A DNA stretch of 5,389 nt from an uncultured Ruminococcus sp. (GTDB lineage: Bacteria > Bacillota > Clostridia > Oscillospirales > Ruminococcaceae): the NCBI GenBank assembly GCA_947176685.1, contig CAMWRL010000121.1, forward strand, positions 1-5,389, given 5' to 3'. Positions 1-5,267 of the stretch are shown here, piece by piece. Position 1 is the first letter of the stretch, and every line of letters starts with the position of its first letter. The notes beneath the pieces are model-generated. The model did not search any database, was not told the DNA's origin, and was given only the letters and a program-made list of their open reading frames with translations. The translations under genes and the position numbers were made by a program.

Positions 1-86
1 TTCAGCGTCCTCTTTTTTCTCATCAACGTAAAGTTTTTTCTCCTAAATTTTCTATCTGATTTCTTTTGCATACAGGGTCTCAATGC

Positions 87-581
87 TTAAGTTGTTAGCA
101 TTGCACCCCTAAGCAATTCCGTTACCGAGTTACATATCTCCTGTTCGTCCTCACAAGCCATTTCCATTCGTCTGATGAGGTCATTAAGTTCAGTTTGCAG
201 ATTTGTCTTTTCTTATCCTCAGCGTTCTAAACAGTAAGAGAACCTTGCTTGTGAGCAAGATACTTTGCTTTTACTTCATTGTCATTAAGCAAAAAGTCAA
301 TCTGTCGCTGAATATCAGCAAGAACGATACTATCAATTCTGTGCATAATAATTGCAGTAGCTTTTACCGTTTCTCACGGACGCATCAACTTCACGACATT
401 TATTCCACAATTCCTGCGAAATAATCGGATTGTGGTTGCTCTCAACAATAACCAAATCTTCTATATCCTCGTTAATAACTTTGTGATTTTTATAGCTTAC
501 AGTGGTTTGTTTAAGCTGGCATAGGTGACCGAGAATCTAATTTTTAAGTATACGCTTTATTGTCTGAGAACTCCATAAATG
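87..581 (-). pseudogene. Decayed large serine recombinase, C-terminal part
   Basis: No intact gene lies in 1-764, but the minus strand holds broken pieces of a large serine recombinase (site-specific integrase of ICEs and Tn4451/Tn1549-like transposons). One frame from about 581 to 344 reads WSSQTIKRILKN, then a TAG, then ILGHLCQLKQTTVSYKNHK, followed by VIVESNHNPIISQELWNKC; this matches the recombinase domain that normally ends in 'ENTHEPIIS.E.W'. It runs directly into SYCNYYAQ, resembling the end of the zinc ribbon, so most of the ribbon seems deleted. After a frameshift near 336-343 comes IDSIVLADIQRQIDFLLND, the start of the coiled-coil region, with an in-frame TAG at 227-229. A second frameshift near 195-207 leads to TELNDLIRRMEMACEDEQEI, ending at a TAA at 87-89. 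The N-terminal catalytic serine domain is absent. An open stretch continues upstream to an ATG at 641-639 without recognisable similarity. Bases 1-86 hold nothing I can assign. Confidence 0.75.
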
Positions 582-764
582 GTGCGAATAAAAAGGAACG
601 GGAAAATCTAAGGACAAAGGTACAAACACCTTTCCCCTCATATTTTGCGAAAAAAATGTGGCTTAAATAGGGTGCTTACGAGTTATATAGTTTTTTCGGA
701 TAGTAATATTAGACCTGTATTTCATTATATCTTTTATTGAAAACACAATATTGTCTGTTTGGAT
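582..764. other. Spacer without recognisable gene
   Basis: This AT-rich stretch lies between the recombinase remnant and the 3' end of the AraC-type gene. I see no coding similarity. A short inverted repeat AAAGGT/ACCTTT (616-633) is present, but it has no T-run typical of a terminator on the minus strand. No convincing terminator for the minus-strand regulator operon was found here. Confidence 0.4.
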
Positions 765-1679
765 TCATTTATGATTTCTCCTGTATTCCCTCGGCAAGAC
801 TCCAAAAGACGACTTAAATGCCACAGAAAATTTACTTTGGCTGTCATAGCCGACAGCTTGCGCTATTTCTGCTATACTCATATCGGATTCCCGCAGCATT
901 TTAGCAGCCGACTCCATTCGGTGTTCTTTTATATGCGCTGCAATTGAAGTTCCGTAAACCGCCTTAAACGCAGTCTTCAAAGTAGTCGGATTGATTAAAT
1001 ACTGTTTGGAGAGTTCTTCAATTGTAATTCGTTCTTTCATCTGTTGCGTCAGACGGTCGTGAATTTTCCGTATTATCTCAATCTGTTCTGCTTGGTATGA
1101 GGTTACTTGTTTTTGGGGTGTAAACTCCAGCTTAGTAAGATAAAGGAGCAGTTCTAAAATTTTTAATTTCTGATATGGTAGTTTCAGATATTCCGGCTGG
1201 TCATAGAAAGCAGAAAAAATGCTTTCCGTCTGCTCATTTCCAGCAAGAAAAGAAATCGTACCATTCGGACAAAATTTCTCTTGCAGTGTTTCTTTGAATA
1301 TGTCGACATCTTTCAGCAATTCAGGCGGACGAATAGCGATTTTCTGTAAATCAATACAAATAGTTAAACCAGAATACTGTCCGGTTGGAAAAGAAACAAA
1401 GGAATCTGCACAGGAATTCATAGTATGCAAGGAAAAATCACTTGGATTCAGATAAATATATTGTCCGTTTCCCATTTTCCATTCCATCTGTCCGCATTTG
1501 CAATAGTTAATCTGTATAATATATTCCATAGCACTATGTTTGTGCTGTATGGAAAAAGGAGTTGTATCAAAAGAAAGATACGAGAGTTCTACGCCGGGAA
1601 AAACAGAAATCAATTCACCCTGTGCTTTTTCGTTTATCCTGTCTATGTTTTTTCGGATTTTTAGTATTTCGTAATTCAT
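765..1679 (-). CDS. AraC-family transcriptional regulator
   Basis: Predicted cytoplasmic DNA-binding regulator of 304 residues. Residues about 218-301 form the AraC/XylS double helix-turn-helix: first HTH ITIEELSKQYLINPTTLKTAF, second SIAEIAQAVGYDSQSKFSVAF, ending FGVLPREYRR. The N-terminal ~200 residues are the effector/dimerisation part; a CxC pair (C60, C62) lies in the segment INYCKCGQMEW. I start it at the ATG at 1679-1677 because GAGG, overlapping the arsR stop, sits about 8 bases upstream. A longer form to 1709 would need a TTG codon inside arsR. The start is 10 bp after the arsR stop, so the two genes are almost surely one operon and probably translationally coupled. The effector is unknown; a role in metal resistance is inferred from position only. 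Regulators of similar architecture occur in clostridia in other contexts, so control of a distant target is possible. Confidence 0.9.
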   Translation of the reverse strand: MNYEILKIRKNIDRINEKAQGELISVFPGVELSYLSFDTTPFSIQHKHSAMEYIIQINYCKCGQMEWKMGNGQYIYLNPSDFSLHTMNSCADSFVSFPTGQYSGLTICIDLQKIAIRPPELLKDVDIFKETLQEKFCPNGTISFLAGNEQTESIFSAFYDQPEYLKLPYQKLKILELLLYLTKLEFTPQKQVTSYQAEQIEIIRKIHDRLTQQMKERITIEELSKQYLINPTTLKTAFKAVYGTSIAAHIKEHRMESAAKMLRESDMSIAEIAQAVGYDSQSKFSVAFKSSFGVLPREYRRNHK

Positions 1680-1689
1680 ACAGTTAACC

Positions 1690-2058
1690 TCATAATTCAG
1701 GGCAGGCAATTTCCATTACCTGCTCAATCATCTGATGCAGAAGCTGGCTCTGAAATGTATCAGCCGCACGGTAATAGACTTCTTTTCCTTCACGGCGGCA
1801 AACAATCAAACCGCTGTTTTTCAATGGTCTGAGGTGGTGAGATACAGCAGGACTTGACATTTCCAGTATAGCAGAAATATTGATAACACATTCCTCGCAG
1901 TGGCAAAGAAGCCAAAAAATACGGATTCTGGTGGTGTCGCCAAGCTGTTTAAATATGTCTGCTACAATCTGAAAATAATCCACACGGCTTATCTGTTCTT
2001 GTATCATCGAAAAATTTTGTTCTTCTCCGTGATAATGGGGTAGTTTTAAATTACTCAT
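1690..2058 (-). CDS. ArsR/SmtB-family metal-responsive repressor
   Basis: A 122-residue winged-helix repressor, the usual length for CadC/SmtB/ArsR proteins, which leave DNA when they bind metal. The core is QLGDTTRIRIFWLL (39-51), the alpha-3 segment CHCEECVINIS (52-62), recognition helix SSPAVSHHLRPLKNSGLI (68-85) and the beta-wing CRREGKEVYYR (87-97). The ATG at 2058-2056 has AAAGGAG about 9 bases upstream. Potential soft-metal ligands are C52, C54, C57, C119, H8 and H10. C57 appears to align with the first Cys of the CadC alpha-3 CxC motif, while the second is Ile. The SmtB alpha-5 D-x-H zinc site is not conserved (D100-T-F102). The metal specificity is therefore unclear. It is the first gene of the minus-strand operon, divergent from the HMA protein and efflux ATPase, so it is very likely their repressor and its own. 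Confidence 0.93.
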   Translation of the reverse strand: MSNLKLPHYHGEEQNFSMIQEQISRVDYFQIVADIFKQLGDTTRIRIFWLLCHCEECVINISAILEMSSPAVSHHLRPLKNSGLIVCRREGKEVYYRAADTFQSQLLHQMIEQVMEIACPEL

Positions 2059-2084
2059 AGTTGTTACTCCTTTAATTTTTTTAG

Positions 2085-2116
2085 CATTTCGCCCAATCAG
2101 AAAAACATTTCGCCCA
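2085..2116. repeat. 21-bp-spaced direct repeat CATTTCGCCCA, candidate AraC-type operator
   Basis: CATTTCGCCCA occurs at 2085-2095 and again at 2106-2116, exactly 21 bp apart (two helical turns). It lies in the leader of the arsR-araC transcript and upstream of the plus-strand -35. AraC-family proteins are known to bind direct half-sites about 21 bp apart, so this is a candidate site for the neighbouring AraC-type protein (inference). An inverted GCGAAA at 2130-2135 could alternatively pair with either TTTCGC in arsR mRNA to form a hairpin. Confidence 0.5.
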
Positions 2117-2141
2117 TTTGGGAGAATAAGCGAAAAGTGTA

Positions 2142-2170
2142 TTGACTTTTGGCACTGTTTATATTATACT
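2142..2170 (+). promoter_or_regulatory. Sigma-A promoter for the HMA protein/ATPase unit
   Basis: TTGACT (2142-2147), a 17-bp spacer and TATACT (2165-2170) form a near-consensus promoter. Transcription would start near 2177 and leave a leader of about 64 nt before the ATG at 2241. The -10 overlaps the -10 of the opposing arsR promoter. The start site abuts the inverted repeat at 2178-2205. Confidence 0.75.
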
Positions 2171-2191
2171 ATAATCACAACGATTAAGCAA
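2163..2191 (-). promoter_or_regulatory. Divergent sigma-A promoter for arsR-araC
   Basis: On the minus strand TTGCTT (2191-2186), a 17-bp spacer and a perfect TATAAT (2168-2163) are present. The start would fall near 2156, giving a leader of about 98 nt. Its -10 shares four base pairs with the plus-strand -10, so two RNA polymerases could not occupy both promoters together. Its -35 lies inside the inverted repeat at 2178-2205, so a repressor bound there would also block this promoter. Confidence 0.65.
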
Positions 2192-2205
2192 GCGTTTAAT
2201 TGTTG
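2178..2205. promoter_or_regulatory. Inverted repeat, candidate ArsR operator
   Basis: CAACGATTAA (2178-2187) and TTAATTGTTG (2196-2205) form an imperfect inverted repeat, 9 of 10 positions matching, with an 8-bp centre. It begins at the predicted plus-strand start site and covers the -35 of the minus-strand promoter. This is the expected place for an ArsR/SmtB operator, and one dimer could shut both units. Assignment to ArsR is inference from position and symmetry. Confidence 0.55.
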
Positions 2206-2240
2206 GTTTTTAAAAAAATTTATCGAGGAGGAAATTTACT

Positions 2241-2459
2241 ATGAAAAAGACTTACAAAATTGAGGTAGACTGCGCAAACTGCGCTAACCTTATGGAAGAT
2301 GCTGCACGTAAAACTACAGGGGTTGCATCAGCTACCGTGAACTTTATGACACAGAAGATGATTGTAGAATTTGCCGAAGGTTACGAACCGAAAAGCGTTA
2401 TGCAGGACGTTCTGAAAGCCTGCAAAAAGGTTGAGCCGGATTGCGAAATTGCTCTCTGA
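2241..2459 (+). CDS. Small HMA-domain metal-binding protein (metallochaperone)
   Basis: A 72-residue protein made of a single heavy-metal-associated domain (ferredoxin-like fold, usually about 65-70 residues). The metal loop is VDCANCA with C11 and C14; Asp before the first Cys is a feature often seen in Zn/Cd/Pb-type HMA domains, whereas copper domains usually have MTCxxC. The later TTGVASATVNFMTQKMIVEF gives the rest of the fold. Two more cysteines, C61 and C68, sit in the C-terminal CKKVEPDCEI. The strong site GAGGAGG lies about 9 bases before the ATG. It probably delivers metal to the ATPase encoded 117 bp downstream, which has no HMA domain of its own, making it in effect a detached N-terminal domain. 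A terminator separates the two genes, so this protein should be made in excess. The identity of the metal is inferred. Confidence 0.9.
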   Translation: MKKTYKIEVDCANCANLMEDAARKTTGVASATVNFMTQKMIVEFAEGYEPKSVMQDVLKACKKVEPDCEIAL

Positions 2460-2480
2460 TAAGAAATTCTATAACGAGAC

Positions 2481-2526
2481 AGCACCCTTGAAGTGTATCT
2501 TAACAGTTTTAGGGGTGCTTTTTTTT
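2481..2526 (+). terminator. Intrinsic terminator between HMA gene and ATPase gene
   Basis: AGCACCC (2481-2487) pairs with GGGTGCT (2513-2519), and the stem continues inward with A-T and G-T pairs to about 13-14 bp. A run of eight T (2519-2526) follows. No strong promoter is visible between it and the ATPase start, so the ATPase is probably expressed by partial read-through. This would set a high chaperone-to-pump ratio. Confidence 0.85.
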
Positions 2527-2539
2527 CAATTAACATATG

Positions 2540-2551
2540 AACGATTAAGCA
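2540..2551 (+). promoter_or_regulatory. Second copy of the 12-bp motif AACGATTAAGCA
   Basis: AACGATTAAGCA here is identical to 2179-2190 in the divergent control region. In this copy it sits between short inverted arms ATATG (2535-2539) and CATAT (2550-2554), just after the terminator and before the ATPase ribosome site (AAAGGAG, 2559-2565). It could be a second repressor site acting as a roadblock, or a scar of the HMA gene's insertion or duplication. A weak TTAACA-16-TATTTT pair (2530-2557) would start transcription inside the ribosome site, so I do not call a promoter. Confidence 0.4.
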
Positions 2552-2575
2552 TATTTTGAAAGGAGTTGTTTTTTT

Positions 2576-4588
2576 ATGCAGGAACTGATTATAAATATAT
2601 TGCTTGGAGTCGTTATTATAACGGCTGTATGTCTTCTTGTTTTTGTAAGCCGTAAAGGCGGAATGACAAAAAAACAAAGAACTATGATGATTCGTATTTT
2701 AGTATCTTCTTCTGTTCTTTTAGGACTTCAATTTGTTTCGGCAGAAATATTCAATACAGTTGACAAATATTTATTCTCATCCGCCGGACGATGGATTCGT
2801 TTTACCTGCTATCTGATTGACTATTTCATTATTGGGTATGATATTCTGAAAAAAGCTTTCAAGGGTATCAGAAACGGACGGGTATTTGATGAAAACTTCC
2901 TTATGGCTGTAGCAACCGTTGGTGCGATGTCATTGGCTGTTTACGAAAACGGCGAGTATCTGGAGGCTATTGCTGTTATGCTGTTTTATCAGATTGGCGA
3001 ATGGTTTCAAAGCTATGCAGTTGGTAAAAGCCGCCGCAATATCAGCAGTCTGATGGATATTCGTCCGGATTATGCAAATATTGATATAGCCGGAAAACTT
3101 GAACAGGTTGACCCGGATGAAGTAGAAATCGGCAGTATTATTGTTGTTCAACCTGGTGAAAAAGTTCCGATTGACGGAATTATTATTGAAGGCAATTCAA
3201 GCCTGAATACAAGCGCACTGACCGGAGAGAGTCTGCCAAGAGAAGCAAAGGTCGGAGATGAAGTTATCAGTGGCTGTATAAGTATGACCGGAGTTTTGAA
3301 AATACAGACAACAAAAGAATTCGGTGAATCTACTGTATCTAAGATTCTTGATTTAGTGGAAAATGCAAGTTCCCGTAAATCAAAATCAGAAGATTTTATC
3401 TCAAAATTTGCAAAATTTTATACTCCGGCTGTTTGTTACAGTGCGTTGGCATTGGTAATACTTCCGCCGCTTGTCCGAATGCTCTTTATGGGACTTGCCG
3501 CAAATTGGGGGATATGGATTTACCGTGCTTTGACATTCCTTGTTATCAGTTGTCCCTGTGCATTGGTTATCAGTATTCCTCTGAGTTTCTTTGCCGGAAT
3601 TGGCGGTGCAAGTCAACAAGGCGTATTGGTGAAAGGCTCTAACTATCTTGAAATCCTTTCAAAAACAAAATTAGTTGTATTCGATAAGACAGGTACTTTG
3701 ACCCAAGGCGTTTTTGAGGTAAACGGAATACATCATAACGAAATGGAGAATGAAAAGCTTATTGAATATGCAGCTTTGGCAGAAAGTGCATCATCTCACC
3801 CAATCAGCAAAAGCTTACAGCGTGCATATGGCAAGGAACTTGACCGTAACCGTGTAAGTGATATTCAGGAAATCAGTGGTAATGGTATTATTGCAAAGGT
3901 TGACGGTGTAAAAGTTGCTGTTGGTAATGATAAGCTGATGAAACATTTAAATATTTCATATATCAAATGTCACCATACAGGTACGATTATTCATATGGCT
4001 GTCAATGATGCTTATGCAGGTCATATCGTGATTTCCGATATTGTAAAACCAACTTCAAAGACTGCTGTTTCTTCATTAAAGTCGGCAGGCGTTGAAAAAA
4101 CGGTAATGTTGACCGGTGATGCGAAAAAAGTAGCTGAAGGAGTAGCTTCTTCTCTTGGTATTGACGAAGTTTACAGTGAACTGCTTCCGGCTGACAAGGT
4201 TGAAAAAGTTGAAGAACTGCTGAATATGAAATCAAGTAAATCAAAACTGGCGTTTGTTGGCGACGGTATCAATGATGCACCGGTATTGTCAAGAGCAGAT
4301 ATAGGAATTGCTATGGGTGCTATGGGTTCAGATGCTGCGATTGAAGCTGCTGACATCGTTCTTATGGATGACGACCCAATGAAAATTTCTAAAGCTATCA
4401 AGATTTCACGAAAGTGTCTGCGTATCGTTTATCAAAATATTGTTCTGGCATTGGTCATTAAATTTGCTTGTCTTGCACTGGGTGCAGTCGGTATTGCAAA
4501 TATGTATCTGGCGATATTTGCTGATGTTGGTGTTATGATTCTTGCAGTACTTAATGCAATACGTTGTATGTTTGTAAAAAAACTGTAA
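2576..4588 (+). CDS. cadA: P1B-type heavy-metal efflux ATPase (Zn/Cd/Pb class)
   Basis: A 670-residue membrane pump exporting soft metal ions with ATP. Visible motifs are TGES (216-219, actuator), SCPCAL with the transport CPC at 326-328, DKTGT with phosphorylated D370, the P1B-specific HP (408-409, in ASSHPIS), MLTGD (511-515) and GDGINDAP (562-569). K629 and D650 (ANMYLAIFADVG) in the last two membrane helices resemble the ZntA/CadA ligand region, arguing for Zn/Cd/Pb rather than copper. Hydrophobic segments lie near 5-24, 39-57, 76-92, 106-122, 129-145, 284-305, 315-340, 617-640 and 641-662. This is the normal eight plus one extra at the N-terminus, where an HMA domain often sits. The ATG at 2576 has AAAGGAG 10 bases upstream; M30 lacks a good site. 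The symbol cadA denotes the family, and the true substrate is not proven. Confidence 0.93.
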   Translation: MQELIINILLGVVIITAVCLLVFVSRKGGMTKKQRTMMIRILVSSSVLLGLQFVSAEIFNTVDKYLFSSAGRWIRFTCYLIDYFIIGYDILKKAFKGIRNGRVFDENFLMAVATVGAMSLAVYENGEYLEAIAVMLFYQIGEWFQSYAVGKSRRNISSLMDIRPDYANIDIAGKLEQVDPDEVEIGSIIVVQPGEKVPIDGIIIEGNSSLNTSALTGESLPREAKVGDEVISGCISMTGVLKIQTTKEFGESTVSKILDLVENASSRKSKSEDFISKFAKFYTPAVCYSALALVILPPLVRMLFMGLAANWGIWIYRALTFLVISCPCALVISIPLSFFAGIGGASQQGVLVKGSNYLEILSKTKLVVFDKTGTLTQGVFEVNGIHHNEMENEKLIEYAALAESASSHPISKSLQRAYGKELDRNRVSDIQEISGNGIIAKVDGVKVAVGNDKLMKHLNISYIKCHHTGTIIHMAVNDAYAGHIVISDIVKPTSKTAVSSLKSAGVEKTVMLTGDAKKVAEGVASSLGIDEVYSELLPADKVEKVEELLNMKSSKSKLAFVGDGINDAPVLSRADIGIAMGAMGSDAAIEAADIVLMDDDPMKISKAIKISRKCLRIVYQNIVLALVIKFACLALGAVGIANMYLAIFADVGVMILAVLNAIRCMFVKKL

Positions 4589-4690
4589 GTTAAAGAGAGT
4601 GATTTATGCTTATTTTGCAGGATGTAAAGGAACGAGAGTTTATAGAGAATTATCGCTTTTGACCGAATAAAATAGAAAATAGAACGAAGC

Positions 4691-4731
4691 AAGGCTGATA
4701 CAACACTTTTATGTATCAGCCTTTATCTTTT
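4691..4731 (+). terminator. Intrinsic terminator of the metal-efflux unit
   Basis: A perfect 11-bp inverted repeat, AAGGCTGATAC (4691-4701) and GTATCAGCCTT (4713-4723), with an 11-nt loop is followed by a T-rich tail (TTTATCTTTT). It ends plus-strand transcription about 100 bp after the ATPase stop. No T-run lies on the other side, so it works in one direction only. Confidence 0.9.
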
Positions 4732-4735
4732 ATAA

Positions 4736-5111
4736 ATTACAGAAATATTATTTAAAAGGTTAAGGCTGTTACTTGCCGAACGTGGATGGTCGGTGTACAG
4801 ACTTGCAGTAAACTGCGGATTGTCCGAATCGACTTTAGCTAATATATTCAAAAGAACTACAGTGCCGTCGGTAGCAACTCTTGAGGCAATATGCAATGGA
4901 TTTGGTAGAACATTATCGCAGTTTTTTTGCAGAAAATGAAATGGTTGAACTAACTCCCGAACTCAAAGAATTATTTGATAACTGGGTAAATCTCACATAC
5001 AAGAATATAAGTAAAAGGACGATACTTTATGTGCATCATAAGGTATCAAAGGAGCTGAAAGTTAAAATAAAGCAGTTGACAAAGCAGAAATATTGTGATA
5101 TACTTATATAG
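4736..5111 (+). pseudogene. Broken XRE-family (Cro/C1-type HTH) regulator
   Basis: From 4736 one frame reads KRLRLLLAERGW, then SVYRLAVNCGLSESTLANIF and ATLEAICNGFGRTLSQFF, a clear XRE helix-turn-helix, then hits TGA at 4937. The coding sense resumes one frame over as AENEMVELTPELKELFDNWV and runs to TAG at 5109. The break is at a T7 tract (4922-4928); six T would restore one frame. There is no ATG, GTG or TTG at the front (the frame opens with ATT at 4736), and no ribosome site or promoter, because the upstream terminator is directly adjacent. The C-terminus after NWVNLT looks diverged, and the last part coincides with a promoter. Similar small XRE regulators are common in clostridial integrative elements. 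A T-tract sequencing error or programmed slippage could explain the frameshift, but not the missing start. Confidence 0.75.
5076..5104 (+). promoter_or_regulatory. Strong extended -10 promoter for the TM1266-type gene
   Basis: TTGACA (5076-5081), a 17-bp spacer and TATACT (5099-5104), with TG one base before the -10 (5096-5097), give an almost ideal sigma-A promoter. The predicted start is near 5111. It lies within the tail of the broken XRE reading frame, which supports that tail no longer being under protein-coding constraint. Confidence 0.85.
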
Positions 5112-5168
5112 TCGGGTATCGGGATTTATTCCGGTGTCGGAGTGAAAAAAACAGATATTTACGTGAAA

Positions 5169-5193
5169 TCGGATATTATCGGATTTTGTCGGA
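5169..5193 (+). repeat. TCGGA motif at 10-bp spacing
   Basis: TCGGA starts at 5169, 5179 and 5189, exactly 10 bp apart. Further copies lie at 5137-5141 and 5238-5242, and TCGGG at 5112-5116 and 5119-5123. This may be a protein-binding array on one helix face, a set of RNA elements in the leader, or simple local repetition. Confidence 0.45.
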
Positions 5194-5217
5194 AATTCTA
5201 TCGTGGAAATTTTTGCG

Positions 5218-5249
5218 TCCGTCTGTTTTTTTGTCAGTCGGATTTTTTT
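5218..5249 (+). terminator. Terminator-like hairpin in the leader
   Basis: TCCGTCTG (5218-5225) pairs with CAGTCGGA (5235-5242), seven pairs with one internal T-T mismatch, followed by seven T (5243-5249). It ends only a few bases before the ribosome site AGAAAGG (5254-5260). It could be a conditional terminator of the downstream gene; as an unconditional terminator the stem is modest. Confidence 0.5.
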
Positions 5250-5267
5250 GTGCAGAAAGGTGTTTTG

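Larger units (their letters stand above)
5111..5267 (+). ncRNA. Structured 5' leader, candidate attenuator or riboregulator
   Basis: The predicted mRNA has about 157 nt before the start codon. Its 5' end folds into a hairpin: 5115-5124 pairs with 5129-5138 around a TTTA loop (core CGGGA/TTCCG). An 11-base segment AAAAAAACAGA (5145-5155) is perfectly complementary to TCTGTTTTTTT (5222-5232), which overlaps the 5' arm and loop of the terminator-like hairpin at 5218-5249. The two pairings exclude each other, as in antiterminator/terminator switches. TCGG motifs recur through the leader. I do not recognise a known riboswitch class, and the ligand or trigger is unknown. Confidence 0.4.

Noticed and set aside
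203..424. Plus-strand 73-codon open frame
   Set aside because: It lies opposite the recombinase remnant, has no ribosome site and reads like low-complexity antisense; the minus-strand translation gives real motifs.
616..633. AAAGGT/ACCTTT inverted repeat as terminator of the minus-strand operon
   Set aside because: Only a 6-bp stem with no following T-run on the minus strand, and over 130 bp from the araC stop.
1680..1709. Ten-residue N-terminal extension of the AraC-type protein from a TTG codon
   Set aside because: It would begin inside arsR without a ribosome site; the ATG at 1679 has GAGG at proper spacing.
2113..2122. CCCATTTGGG palindrome as the ArsR operator
   Set aside because: It is short and located away from both promoter cores; it overlaps the second direct repeat, and the inverted repeat at 2178-2205 is better placed.
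2530..2557. Possible promoter TTAACA-16-TATTTT before the ATPase
   Set aside because: It is weak, and its start would fall inside the AAAGGAG ribosome site, leaving no usable leader.
2381..2677. 98-codon minus-strand frame
   Set aside because: It overlaps the HMA gene, a terminator and the ATPase start, and shows no ribosome site or family resemblance.
4606..4662. Tiny 18-codon frame (MLILQDVKEREFIENYRF) after the ATPase
   Set aside because: It has only a weak upstream purine stretch and no recognised family; it may be a remnant or a chance frame, and cannot be supported as a gene from this sequence alone.
4881..5111. 76-codon frame starting at the ATG at 4881 as an independent gene
   Set aside because: Its first part is out of frame with the XRE domain, it has no ribosome site, and from 4929 it is simply the C-terminal part of the broken XRE gene.
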